DNA of 64,000 nt from Aldrovandia affinis (GCA_029706075.1 JAINUG010000728.1:1-64000), one strand, 5' to 3'. Shown: positions 32,627 through 61,150, counted from the stretch's first letter. Program-made: numbers and translations. Notes: generated by a model not told the origin, from the letters alone.

Positions 32627-35164
32627 CTGGAAAGAGAGCTAGAAGAAAAAAAAAAATATATATAATTACCGTATTTTTCGGACTATAAAGCGCACCGGAT
32701 TATAAGTCGCAATATCAATGAACGGGTCTATTTTCATACATAAGGCGCACCGGATTATAAGGCGCATTAAGCGTTTTGACAGATTTTTGAGCGCCGTGTA
32801 CCACATAAAATCGGTTCGAGGTCAGTAAGCACAACCAGAATGAATACCGTATTGACCCGAATATAAGACGACCCCGATTATAAGACGACCCCCCTTTTTC
32901 AAGACTCATTTTGGAAAAATACTTTTTGAAGACCAAATCTTGTTTGTATAAAGAAAATCATTTTATTTGTCTTCACATTGAATAAAACAATGTAGGCTGT
33001 TTGTAACATCTTTTGGTAAAATCATGTTTTCAATATTCAACAATTGTCTAGATTGCAATAAAACAGTAGTGCAATTGTCAGGACTGTAGTAGGGGTGGAA
33101 CCAAATGCAGGCGGGAAAGAGACCCAAAATACGGAAATACGTTTATGGTATTTATTTTCCACAAACGTAAGCAAAACAATGTCTGTGGCGACACGCAAAT
33201 AACTAACCAAACAAACCAAAATGATAAACGAACTGGAACAAACAAAGCTAGCTAAGCAGCAAATCCAAAACGTAATCCAAAACACGGATTTAACTAAACA
33301 GAGGAACTATAATATTAAACAAAACAAGAATCAACTTTATCGTAAATTTCTGATTGCCGGTCGAATCGTTACAGCAATGAAACAGTGGGGCACATTGGCC
33401 TAACTTGTGCAATAAAACAACAGTTTCGGTCACATGTGGACGGACAAACACAGTGGCTGGCTTGGGGAACAGTCCTTTGGCGCCCTCTGTTGTTGTGAAT
33501 GAATATTTACGCTAAAAAATTTGGGCCGCGAATATAAGACGATGCGACTTTTTCAGACTTTTTCTAGAAAAAAACCCGTCTTATATTCGGGTCAATACGG
33601 TACATAAGGCGCACCGGATTATAAGGCGCACTGTCGGTTTTTGAGAAAATTAAAGGATTTTAAGTGCGCCTTATAGTCGAAAAAATACGGTATATAAAAT
33701 AAAAATGATAGAATCACACCTTCACTGAGGAGTTTTTCCACAGATACTGGTTTAAACCTGTTTTTACAGTCTTACGTTTTGTAATGATGCACTCAAAAAT
33801 GCTTGAGATTTTAAAAAAAGTTATACTTCATTAAAAAAATATTTAAAAACAAGATATTTTGTAAGTCAATAAACTATAAAACTATAAAACTATAAATCTG
33901 GTGCCTATTTAACATTGAGTGTATAGAGAAATATTGACCATCCATCCATTATCTAAGCCGCTTATTCCTGGTCAGGGTCGCGGGGGGGGGGCTGGAGCCT
34001 ATCCCAGCATGCGTTCCGGGCGAGAGGCAGGAATACACCCTGGACAGGTCGCCAATCCATCACAGGGCACACACACCATTCACTCACACACTCATACCTA
34101 CAGGCAATTTAGACTCTCCAATTAGCCTAACGTGCATGTCTTTGGACTGTGGGAGGAAACCGGAGTACCCGGAGGAAACTCACGCGGACACGGGGAGAAC
34201 ATGCAAACTCCGCACAGAAAGGCCCCCGGCCTGGATTCGAACCTGAGACCTTCTTGCTGTGAGGCGAGAGCGCTATCCACTGCACCACCGTGCCGCCATA
34301 TTGACCAATAAAGTTTTATTAATAAATAATATACCCTGTGTTACTTACCTGTCTGCGTGCTGTTTGGGTCATCCTGGGAGTGGACTCCTAACATAAAAAT
34401 AAAAGGGAATCTTAGTGAAGGGTGGCCGGGGTTTGTCCCACACCTGACACCGACAATCACATCACTGTTAAATTACATATTGTAGCATTGTCAGTGACAC
34501 TTTCCTCCTCCAATGGGCAGAAAGAATCTCTCCCCATCTCCTGATCTGCAGACCAGCTATAGGAGCTTAGTCAGCCCAAAGGCCCCTTCAGAGTTACAGG
34601 CTCCACTTGAAGAACGTGACACCAGACACCTCAACTCCCCAACCCCTCCCCTGACTGAAGGAGATTCCCTGTCAATCATGTGTGACATGAGCACTGCCAA
34701 TACAGACTGACCAATCAGTTTAAATCTGGGATAGACTTTACATTGCAACTGGGCAAGCAGGACACAGATGGACTCACCGTCATAGCAGAAAAAAGGGAAC
34801 ATGTTGTTACAATTGTGATCTCTCCATCTTCCTGAGTCTGAAATTCTCACTGCAGCACAGTTCTGATTTCCTCTATCATTGTCGGGTTGTTCTGAGTTCC
34901 ATCTGTGGTATGAGGAGTTGCTCTGCTCTGACCACTTCCAGGACTCTCTCAAAAGGCCGATCCACACCTCTCCGGCCAGGTTCCATATCTCCTGGTTCTC
35001 AGCCTGGTTCCTCACACTGGCCAGGTCTGTGTGATTCTCTCTGCAGTAGCTCTGAGCCTCTCTCCAGGTCTTCCTCTCTGGAATCAGGATGTATCTCTGA
35101 GCAGCATCTCCTGTAAAGACACAGCAGCCTCAGGCTATCTCTCTGCATTCATGAAACTGTGTAT

Positions 35165-35198
<34 letters not shown>

Positions 35199-36321
35199 AT
35201 CTTTGTGTGGGTATACATACCAGATGCTATTTTCTAGGCATGCAGAATTGTATTCACGTGTAATAAACATCATAGAATATTGGAGGTTATTCATTATATA
35301 TCTCTAAAATAATAATCTCTAAAATGTATATTGGTGCAATATTTCGATTTTCTTCTTCGTTTGGGTATATTGTTTTTTTTCTGCTCCTCTAGGCTCGGGG
35401 CCGAGGGGCTATCCTTTTACCACCTCAAGCCTAAGGGGGGTTCACCTGGACTATATTTCAGGGCACACCTCCAGCAGCCATGTCACCGTGTCGTCGTCCA
35501 AAGCCAACAGACCATGGATCCCATTGGGTGCCCGATAAATTGGGCAATCCAGGATGACATGGTCTGCGGTTTGTTCCTCTGTGCCACACTCGCAGGCCGC
35601 GCAGGAGGCCAAGCCCCATCTGTGCATCGATGAGCAGAAATGCCCGACGCCAGTCCGGAGGCGGTTAAGCCTCACCCACGCCAGTCGGGTCAGGTCCACC
35701 CGATGGGGAAACCGACGTCTGGGATGAAGTCACGGAGTCTAGAGGTGTTTTTCTCCACTCCGTGCTCAGGTGTAATCCACCCACCGTGCCGCACTGATAT
35801 TAAGGAGTTCCCATGCAGCAGGCACAAATGGGTGTCTCAGCTGTTAGAGTGAGCCTCTCATGAAGCAGATGGTTTGGCTCCATGGCCCGGCATGCGAGGC
35901 GTGCTGTGTAGCGGCGGCAAAGCCCAGGGGGCTGGATGCCTGCAAGGGTGGAGAGGTTGTCCACAGGAGTGGGACGCAGGCATTCACTACTGTAAGTCGC
36001 TATGGATGAAAGCGTCTGCTAAATTGCTGTTGTTGCTTCCGTGATATGCATATCAACATGATTGATATATTAGCCCGGTAAGTCACTTTGGATAACAGCA
36101 TGAGGTTCCCAGGCTACCGAGCCCCTTCATTGACAGGTGGTGAGTGAATGCTGCTACCCTTCCCATCTAATAGGTCAGGACAGACTAAGGCACATGCAGC
36201 AGAGATCACATACTTGACGATGAGAGGGATGGCCATGGAGGTTTCAGGTGCTGTGAGATCATCAGCAGGAAGACAGACTGGGCCAGGAGCACAGAGATGG
36301 AGAGGGTCATCTTCTCCCCAC
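32294..36321 (-). CDS. C-type lectin gene A (partial, four exons seen)
   Basis: A minus-strand gene for a secreted C-type lectin-like protein. Exons in order: signal peptide (36321-36214, ATG at 36310), CTLD (35110-34778), linker (34387-34349), second CTLD (32626-32294). All junctions are GT/AG and phase 1, so they join in frame to about 267 residues. The first CTLD has the QPD motif and a WRD in place of WND; the second has no calcium-site motifs. Compared with the neighbouring paralogue B it lacks the EPN-type first CTLD, and no C-terminal exons or stop were found further left. They are probably lost or outside what I can recognise, so the gene may be broken. The acceptor before the ATG implies an upstream non-coding exon that I cannot place. 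Introns hold SINE, LINE and MITE insertions. Confidence 0.75.
32847..33600. mobile_element. TA-flanked MITE (inner), nested
   Basis: Ends CCGTATTGACCCGAATATAA (32847) and its reverse (TTATATTCGGGTCAATACGG, ending 33600) with TA at 32845-32846 and 33601-33602. It interrupts the outer MITE and is itself interrupted by a solo LTR at 33076-33373. Confidence 0.85.
33076..33373 (-). mobile_element. Solo LTR, 298 bp, 5-bp duplication GCAAT
   Basis: The plus strand starts TGTCAGGACTG and ends CGTTACA; read on the minus strand it is TGTAACG...CTGACA. GCAAT flanks both sides (33071-33075 and 33374-33378). It is a shorter relative of the LTR at 59858-60351, matching at both ends and through AACAAACCAAA-rich text. 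Confidence 0.85.
33941..34297 (-). mobile_element. tRNA-headed SINE with 10-bp duplication
   Basis: Reverse-oriented copy of the SINE at 14834: the tail CCATCCATTATCTAAGCCGC is at the left, the B-box (GGATTCGAACC on the plus strand) near 34231 and the head GCACCACCGTGCCGCC at the right. ATATTGACCA flanks it at 33931-33940 and 34298-34307. It sits in the intron between gene A exons 3 and 4. Confidence 0.92.
34349..34387 (-). CDS. Gene A exon 3: 39-nt linker
   Basis: Between acceptor TTTTTATGTTAG and donor GTAAGTAA lies a 39-nt exon, phase 1 to 1, coding VHSQDDPNSTQTG (hydrophilic, with an NST N-glycosylation site). It would separate the two CTLDs. No equivalent is found between the corresponding exons of gene B. 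Confidence 0.6.
34778..35110 (-). CDS. Gene A exon 2: CTLD with QPD motif
   Basis: 333 nt, phase 1 to 1, acceptor TCTTTACAG and donor GTGAGTCC. It starts GDAAQRYILIPE, with WREAQSYCRENHTDLASV (first conserved Cys), VWIGLLRESWKW (the WIGL core), EQPDN (calcium and sugar site, galactose type in classical lectins), WRDHNC (degenerate WND) and FFCYDG (last Cys). It aligns codon for codon with exon 4 of gene B. Confidence 0.88.
35350..35860 (-). mobile_element. Non-LTR retrotransposon 3' fragment, zinc-knuckle end
   Basis: The minus strand encodes a LINE C-terminus: RLNRLRTGVGHFCSSMHRWG, then CAACECGTEEQTADHVILDC, a C..C..H..C zinc-knuckle pattern typical of elements with an RNase H and cysteine-rich end. 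A CTTCTTC-type tail lies at about 35350. A related fragment is at 53022-53368. It lies in the gene A intron between exons 1 and 2. Confidence 0.75.
36214..36321 (-). CDS. Gene A exon 1: signal peptide
   Basis: Acceptor TGTTGCAG precedes GTGGGGAGAAG and ATG at 36310-36308. The product begins MTLSISVLLAQSVFLLMIS, a clear hydrophobic signal peptide, and continues about 13 residues to a donor CAA|GTATGT at 36213. The phase is 1, as required by the next exon. A near-identical copy at 61790-61897 has a stop codon at the donor. Confidence 0.75.
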
Positions 36322-36329
36322 CTGCAACA

Positions 36330-36649
36330 CACACACACACACTGACACACTGTCTCAAACACAGAACACACACACACATGCACATACTGACACACTGTCT
36401 CAAACATAGAGCACACACACATACTGACACTGTCTCAAACACAGAACACACACACATGCACATACTGACACTGTCTCAAACATAGAGCACACACACATAC
36501 TGACACACTGTCTCAAACATAGAGCACACACACATACTGACACACTGTCTCAAACACAGAACAAACACACATGCACATACTGACACTGTCTCAAACATAG
36601 AGCACACACACACACACACACACATACTGACACACTGTCTCAAACATAG

Positions 36650-36703
<54 letters not shown>

Positions 36704-36843
36704 CGTACTGACACACTGTCTCAAACATAGAGCACACACACATACTGACAGTCTCAAACACAGAACACACACACACACACACACATGCATACTGACACAC
36801 TGTCTCAAACACAGAACACACACAGATACACATACTGACACAA
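36330..36843. repeat. CA-rich minisatellite, about 40-50-bp units
   Basis: Around ten units of ACTGACACACTGTCTCAAAC plus A(T/C)AGA(A/G)CACACACA with variable CA length, including a pure CA run at about 36653-36700. It lies between the signal exon of gene A and the promoter of gene B. Confidence 0.9.
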
Positions 36844-37106
36844 TGGTTGTGTTTCAATCGCCTGCTAGCTAACATATGTTAGCCAGTGAACTGTGAAATT
36901 AGGGATTTAACTGACCAGGAAAAATGATTGTTGAGTTTTACCAAAACACTTACTGTACTAATTTGGTTTTACTAAACAAAGTAGCCAGCTAGCTAGATTG
37001 TAGAAAGACGTATTGATTTCTTTGCATTAGCCGCTGGACCATAAGCCCTGAGAACACTGTTGTAAACACTGATCTCATGTGCACTTCTCAAATGCTCTAT
37101 CATGTA

Positions 37107-37260
37107 TCAAAATGTCATTTTGATGTTTATCATTGAAATCTACTCTGAATCCAGCTCTGGTCTATTTTTTATTATTCTCTAAAACAATTGTTTCTCTAAT
37201 AGGTTCCCAACCCACAGGAACAATCAATACTTCTAAATGGCAAGTATTCAATAAATGTAT
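37107..37260 (+). repeat. Duplicate of gene B intron 1 sequence
   Basis: TTTGATGTTTATCATTGAAAT and the following 130 bp match 38078-38530, the stretch just upstream of gene B exon 2, apart from a SINE insertion there. It suggests an older tandem duplication of the 5' part of gene B. Confidence 0.65.
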
Positions 37261-37700
37261 CAATTATTAAGCCCACCTCTTCAAACTACACTTCCAGTGA
37301 ATATATTCATTTTTTTAAAACCTTTCTCTCCCTATTTTGTAGAGTGGTGTGCATCTGTCTATGATGTGGCATCTATTGTACTGTGGCTGTACTGGTCTCT
37401 TGCTCTAGCTGTGATTATTCTTTTAGCCATTTTAAATGCACTCATTGTAAGTCGCTCTGGATAAGAGCATCTGCTAAATGCCTAAAAGCAATTACATGCC
37501 TGGACTACTGCCTTACTGCAACACCTTCTCTGGCCAGCTGCCCCATCTCCCCATACACCTCCACTCAAGGCCTCTTCTCTGCCCCTGTCCCTAGATGGTG
37601 GAATGACCTTCCCCACTTGGTCAGGACATCTTCCACAAAAGACTGAAAACTCACCTTTTCAGACTTAACCTCAATCTATATAAAAACCCTTTCTCCTTTC
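37261..37700 (+). mobile_element. L2-clade LINE 3' fragments
   Basis: A tail, GTAAGTCGCTCTGGATAAG, lies at about 37448, followed by a second scrap of L2 ORF2 end (AGATGGTGGAATGACCTTCC at about 37593, then AAAAGACTGAAAACTCACC). Both are 5' truncated and non-functional. Confidence 0.7.
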
Positions 37701-37928
37701 TCTTCCCTTTGTATGACAGGTTTTATGGCACAAACTTCAGCAGTGTCAATGATTAGACTGTAACTTGATTAGACTGTACCAATGATCTCTAACCATATTA
37801 ATGAACGTGCCTGTGTGTTTTATAATCATTTATATCACCCTCCATTTTGCATTATATTGCCAATGACACAATGACACAAAAAAATAAACAAATTATGTTG
37901 ACTCAAGTCGATCAGTCCAGGAAACAGG

Positions 37929-37938
37929 TATATATATC
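37929..37938 (+). promoter_or_regulatory. TATA box of lectin gene B
   Basis: TATATATATC lies about 30 bp ahead of the likely transcription start and 73 bp ahead of the exon 1 donor. The homologous place at 63388-63395 reads TTTATACA. Gene A runs in the opposite direction from 36.3 kb, so this is the gene B side of a divergent gene pair. Confidence 0.6.
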
Positions 37939-37959
37939 AGAGCGTATTAGATAAAGAGA

Positions 37960-56142
<18,183 letters not shown>

Positions 56143-56214
56143 CAGTGTGTACACTGCTTTCTCTCATCTCGTTAAGAAGAGTTACTCTGCATCTCTCTAA
56201 TCCTCTAATATTAG

Positions 56215-56410
56215 TAATAATGTCATATTTAGTGTGTATATGTGTGCTAACAGTAATAATGTCATATTTAATGTGTGTGTGCGCTAACAATAATAATGTC
56301 ATATTTAGTGTGTGTGAGCGCTAACAGTAATAATGTCATATTTAGTATCTGTGTGCGCTAACAGTAATAATGTCATATTTAGTGTGTGTGAGCGCTAACA
56401 GTAATAATAT
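56215..56410 (+). repeat. Short tandem repeat, about 40-45-bp unit, after gene B stop
   Basis: About five units of GCTAACAGTAATAATGTCAT plus ATTTAGTGTGTGTG. Likely within the gene B 3' UTR. Confidence 0.85.
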
Positions 56411-56934
56411 CATATCTATTCAGATCCCACTCAAACACACCAAATGGCGGAAGTGTCCGAGTGATGAAGGATAGTGTGTAGTCTTAACTTTTGTGATACC
56501 AAAATGGGATTAAATGAATTTTATCTAACTTTAGCTCTTTAGTTATCTGACTCTAATTATTTTATCTGACTCTAATTAATATTATTTTTTCTCTGTGTTC
56601 TTATACTTATAGATCAGTATAATATGCAAATGAGAGACTATAGTCTTTCAGCTCTCGTAGTGTGGCTCCATACGTGTTGCTATCTCCATAAGAGATGCGG
56701 AGGTGCCTTTGGCCTGTATATAGCCCACTAAGGATTCAATTGTGTATCTTGCAATGGCACTAGTGTATAGGCGAGTGACTTTGTGCACCTAACCAAAGTT
56801 CTACTTGTGTGTGTGCTGTCACCAGTGACCTTAATACCACAATGTGTAACTGCAGTAGTTAAGATCAATGAGAAATTTTGTGTTATGAATATGTTTATTA
56901 TCCAGAATTCCAACAATTGTTAAACAGATGTTAA

Positions 56935-58285
56935 CCCCCTGAGGTCCGTGCTAAGCTTTTAATGTTTTTAGATTTTGGCATGGTCTGATATTTATCTCAA
57001 TTTCATCAATTTAACACACACTTACTCCAAAGTGTTTGATATTTTTATTTGAAGGACAATCACAGCTACATTTGTATGCCATCAATAGTTTGGTCAGTAT
57101 CATATGCAGCTTGTAAATAGATCTACAAACACACAAGTTAAAAATAGTAAATTTTTCTGCTGTCACAAAAGATGTGAAAGCACACACTAAACTATAGTGA
57201 CGAATTGTTTTGCCAATGTGCGTTTGTTCACCAAGGTCTTGGTTATGTAAGGGTGTGAAAATAGTTTAGCACATCTGAGATCTAAATAGCTAAAAACCTG
57301 TTTTTATCAGAACTGGTCACATTTATTTCAGGCTGTGGGAGGGCTAAATGCTAAATACCTGAATATTCATTTTGGCTCTTTGTTACGTTGCAACACGCGG
57401 AATGTTTGGCGTCACAACACGCGATATTCATAGGCTATATTTTCACGAGTATTTGAAAACAAGCGAAATAAAATTAATATCAGCATAGACTGTTGCTGGC
57501 AGATTGCAAGCGTAAACACAGACAAGATGTAAAAAAATAAAAAAACAAGCGAAATAAAATCAATAGCATAGACTGTTGCTGGCAGATTGCAAGCGTAAAC
57601 ACAGACATACGATATATTTTATAACATTTTACGCTGTTTGAAAAGTATTTTGTGTGCCTATTGCAATTTGTTACATTGCGACATGCGGAATATGTAGTCA
57701 CAAGGCGCGGAATTCATATATTTTCAGAGTATTTGAAAATATACTCGTGAATATACTGTTGCTGGCAGATTGCAAGCGTAAACACAGACATACGATATAT
57801 TTTATAACATTTTAGGCTGTTTGAAAAGTATTTTCTGTGCCTATTGCAATTTGTTACATTGCGACATGCGGAATATGTAGTCACAAGACGCGGAATTTAT
57901 ATATATTTTCACGAGTATTTGAAAACAAGCGAAATAAAATAAATATCAGCATAGACTGTCCTCTTCAGTTTGTGTTGTTTATGCCGGCGTTTTCACACAT
58001 GGCCCGACGCACCTCCCGAAATTAGCACCTCGTTAACATGTCAATAGAAGGGGGACGTTACTAAAGGTAAAAAACAGAGTAAAAAGCAAAGGTTTACTTT
58101 TGGTCTAATTAAGCTAATTTTAAAAATCCCATTTGATTTGCCAGTGCTCAAATCGGAAAGTCGCGATTCTAAGGTTTCTGTCAATGTTTTTGCCGCGTGT
58201 GTATGATAAAATATCGCGAAGTTAGAAATAGTAATATACTTGTATTGCTGCTTGGATCGGCACCGATCCAGCCGACCTCAGGGGG
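56935..58285. mobile_element. piggyBac-like TTAA element, family B, copy B2
   Basis: TTAA at 56931-56934 and 58286-58289, ends CCCCCTGAGGTC and GACCTCAGGGGG. Outer parts match copy B1 closely. The interior has about three repeats of a block with GACTGTTGCTGGCAGATTGC and GCAAGCGTAAACACAGACA (57480-57960). The subterminal palindrome TGGATCGGCACCGATCCA (58253-58270) differs in sequence from that of B1 but keeps its pairing. No transposase. Confidence 0.85.
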
Positions 58286-58451
58286 TTAAGCATAAGCTGA
58301 ATAATACCGCAGAATGTCAAACCGGCTATACGTGAATAACGTGCAGGAGGTCGTATGAATGAATCTTCACGAAGCATACCACTTTTCCCCCTATATCCCC
58401 ACACATCAAAGGAAATCCTAAAACACCAAATAAGGACACAGCAAAATGTCA

Positions 58452-58661
58452 ATACTCCCCACTCTGTAAGCGTGTCACGCTATGCTCATTATTAGTTCTA
58501 CAGAAGGCCGCTGTCGTGTAGATACTCCCCACTCTGTAAGCGTGTCACGCTATGCTCATTATTAGTTCTACAGAAGGCCGCTGTCGTGTAGATACTCCCC
58601 CTCTGTAAGCGTGTCACGCTATGCTCATTATTAGTTCTACAGATGGCTGCTGACGTGTAGA
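58452..58661 (+). repeat. 70-bp unit, three tandem copies
   Basis: Three copies of ATACTCCCCACTCTGTAAGC ... GCCGCTGTCGTGTAG starting at 58452, 58522 and 58592; the third is slightly diverged. 58662-59385 shows no recognised feature. Confidence 0.92.
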
Positions 58662-59386
58662 TCATTTGCATTTCCCACCGTTTTTTCCCAACTTTTGAAC
58701 AGTGTTCTGAGATCTTTATTAAGCACCCTTTGTACCACATCATTAATGACACCAACCCACTGCTCATGTCATCAGCTCTCCAACAACACCAAACATGATT
58801 ATACTGCATATGTAAATGCTGAAGTTACAGTATACCACATTAAACTCAGTGATGTGGTCAACAGTCCTGAGAGCAGCCCCCTCCATGTCCTGTTTCACCA
58901 GAGTCAGCAGGGCTGCTTTTATGAGTGTGGGGGCTGTAATGCATTTGGGGCAATACCACTGTTTACTCATTCCACCTGCTGGCTCCCTGCTGGCACCGTA
59001 AACACAGTTTGCATTTTTGGGGTTATTTGGGGGCTTGGTTTAGTAACCAAATGTGAGATACATACATTTCTTTTTTAAATGTTATTATTATTTGGCCAGA
59101 AGAGAGTGCAAAGAGGGAAAGAGGCAAAAGAGCGTACCACACACCACCACATTTTCTGTGTAACATTATATATTACATGTATTTTCCTTCTTTGCTCCCA
59201 TTCTAAAGTTCAGTAACCAAATTTGAGAAGCATGCTTAGGCGCAAAATAAAGTCTTAAAACAAAATTAAAAGGATTCCTGAAATAGGAAAGTATCAGACA
59301 AGACTGACATGCAATTTGCCGTGCTAATACACAAATATAGAGAGCAGCACAATATAGAACAGTGTGTCATCGCCGGAGCTCTTGCA

Positions 59387-59489
59387 CTTACAGCACCTGC
59401 CATTCCCAGGCAGCCTCCCATCCAAGTACTGGCCAGGCCCGCCGAGATCAGCTGAGATCAGGCGTTTTCAGGGTGGTATGGCCGTAAGC
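59387..59489 (-). pseudogene. 5S rRNA pseudogene
   Basis: The minus strand starts GCTTACGGCCATACCACCCT (59489) and continues through a 5S-like body to GTACTTGGATGGGAGGCTGC and CAGGTGCTGTAAGT at about 59387. Compared with vertebrate 5S rRNA about 15 bases (the AAGCTAAGCAGGGT region, part of the internal promoter box A) are missing, so it is about 103 nt instead of 120 and should not be transcribed. A 5S-derived SINE is an alternative, but no SINE body follows. Confidence 0.82.
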
Positions 59490-59857
59490 GAAGGAATTGG
59501 TCTCTGAGTGCCCCCTTATAGCACAGCACACACATGTCTGTTATTTGCAACACTGCCATTCTTCTTACAAAATCCAAAAAGATGTGTTTGCTGTTATTTG
59601 GTGATGTACAGAGGATGTTATAATGTGTACTATATGGTTTGTGTCTGATCATGGAAAGATTATATATCAGTGTTGGCACATTTATTAAACTCACCAAATT
59701 AATCAAATTAATTACATGTTTATAATGCTGTATCTGAAAGAGAATCTTTTAAGTGTGAACTCAGGCCATCTTGTGGTCCTTTAAAATCTTTACCCTATGT
59801 GAAAGGGAGCGTATCCATTGCCTGAGGATTGGGTAATGGTTTCAATTGGCCATCGCT

Positions 59858-60351
59858 TGTAACGATTCAACCGGCAATCAGAAATTTCCCCTAAGCGCCA
59901 ATCAGGAGGAGTAAAAGACACGGCAAGAATGCACCTAGCTAATCTAAGTCATTACTGACAGCTGTGATCATTTACTGGGAGGACATTTAACCAGCTGAAT
60001 TTCTCTGTTCCTTGCTTGGACATTATCTTGCGTGCTTTGTCGAAACCTCTATTGCCTAGTTGTGCTTGCCTCTCGTGACATTGTTTATTCGTGTTCTTGT
60101 TTGTTTTCTAGATTTCCAGTGTTTTGTTTATTCCGTGTTTCTGGAATACGTTTTGGAGTTTCTTATTAGCTAGTTTGGTTTGTTCCGGTTCGTTGTTTAT
60201 TTTGTTTTGTTTTGTTAGTTCTCTGTGTTTTCCGACACGGTTTTACTTTCGTTCCTGCCAGCGTTTAGATAATAAATATTCTAAACGCATCTACGCATTC
60301 TGGGTCTCTCTCTCTCTCGCACTTGGTTCCACACCTACTACATCCCTGACA
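59858..60351 (+). mobile_element. Solo LTR, 494 bp, 5-bp duplication TCGCT
   Basis: Starts TGTAACGATTC and ends CCCTGACA. TCGCT flanks both sides (59853-59857 and 60352-60356). An AATAAA signal (GATAATAAATATTC) is at about 60270, about 80 bp from the end. Same family as 33076-33373, which is shorter and reversed. No internal region. Confidence 0.88.
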
Positions 60352-60428
60352 TCGCTGATGTCATTAACACTTCAGATGCATTATTGTGGCTGGGGGTGGG
60401 GTGAAGAAGCCACATTCTTCACGTAGTG

Positions 60429-61150
60429 CAGTGTTTCTCAAATAGTGGGGCGCGCCCCCCGGTGCGATGCCAGGGGGGGTGCGTGTGACCCCGGGGAACA
60501 TGCTTTTTTTTGCCGTACTAGAATAAAGTGTAATTGCAGATATGAAGTGCAGTGAACAAACCCTCAAGAGACACCATGGAAAAATATTTAACAGGGTTGA
60601 AAAGAAAGGCGGAGAGAGACGAAGATAATGAGACAAACAAAAGTCACCCGAAAGCTAAGACGAGGAAATATGACGAAGCGTATGTAGCGCTTGGCTTCAC
60701 TGTGACTACGGTGGGAGACGAGGAAAGACCGGTGTGTTTACTGTGTCTTAAAATGTTGGCAGCGGACAGCATGAAGCCAAATAAATTAAGCCGTCACTTA
60801 AAGACATTACACCCCAATCACGCTGATAAGCCGCTTGAGTTTTTTAAGCGAAAACGTGCCGAATATTGCCGACAATCATCCCGCTTTGTGAATGCTACTT
60901 CAGAAAACCAGCGAGCACTGGTTTCCTTCCCAGTGCATCATATAAGGTGGCGTACCAAATTGCTCAGTGCAAAAAACCCCACACCATAGCATTTCTTTAA
61001 TGTTAATAAGGATACAATGTTATGCAGGGGTGTACTTATTACAATTTTATAGACAAATTATACTATTTATAGTCGCGGCGGAGAGTGGGGGGCGCTAAAT
61101 GTTTTCTTCTTCCTAGGGGGGGCGTAACAGAAAAGAATTGAGAAGCACTG
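60429..61150 (+). mobile_element. hAT deletion derivative, 8-bp duplication
   Basis: Ends CAGTGTTTCTCAAATAG (60429) and TTGAGAAGCACTG (ending 61150) are inverted. ACGTAGTG (60421-60428) and ACTTAGTG (61151-61158) match at 7 of 8 positions. It keeps only the N-terminal coding part of a transposase. Confidence 0.88.
60576..60989 (+). pseudogene. BED zinc-finger part of a hAT transposase
   Basis: From ATG 60576 (MEKYLTGLKRKAERDE). It encodes KYDEAYVALGFTVTTVGDE, then RPVCLLCLKMLAADSMKPNK and LSRHLKTLHPNHADKPLEFF, a BED-type C2H2 finger (CxxC...HxxxxxH) of the ZBED5-like hAT group. It continues AEYCRQSSRF and then shifts frame near 60930; the expected AQCKKPHTIA follows in another frame. The dimerisation and catalytic regions are deleted. 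It is a fossil rather than a domesticated gene. Confidence 0.75.

Larger units (their letters stand above)
32669..33690. mobile_element. TA-flanked MITE (outer), in gene A intron
   Basis: TA borders enclose ends CCGTATTTTTCGGACTATAA (32669) and the reverse form CGAAAAAATACGG (ending 33690), with GGCGCACCGGATTATAAG repeated inside both arms. It is interrupted at 32847-33600 by a second MITE. No transposase. It lies upstream of exon 4 of gene A. Confidence 0.85.
35991..37106. repeat. Segmental duplication, partner at 61567-62575
   Basis: Nearly identical in the same orientation to 61567-62575: an L2 tail scrap (GTAAGTCGCTATGGATG), the gene A signal exon, the CA-rich minisatellite and about 260 bp beyond, ending at ATGCTCTATCATGTA. 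It covers the region upstream of gene A. Confidence 0.9.

Noticed and set aside
36330-36843. Regularly spaced repeats as a possible CRISPR-like array
   Set aside because: Units vary in length, spacers are CA runs, and the DNA is a vertebrate genome; it is a minisatellite.
36476-36875. Cys/Val-rich frames resembling a cysteine-rich secreted protein
   Set aside because: They are CA/TG repeats read as CVCV; frame length tracks the repeat.
58695-59078. 127-residue plus-strand open frame
   Set aside because: No recognisable domain, no splice-flanked context, composition like surrounding non-coding DNA.
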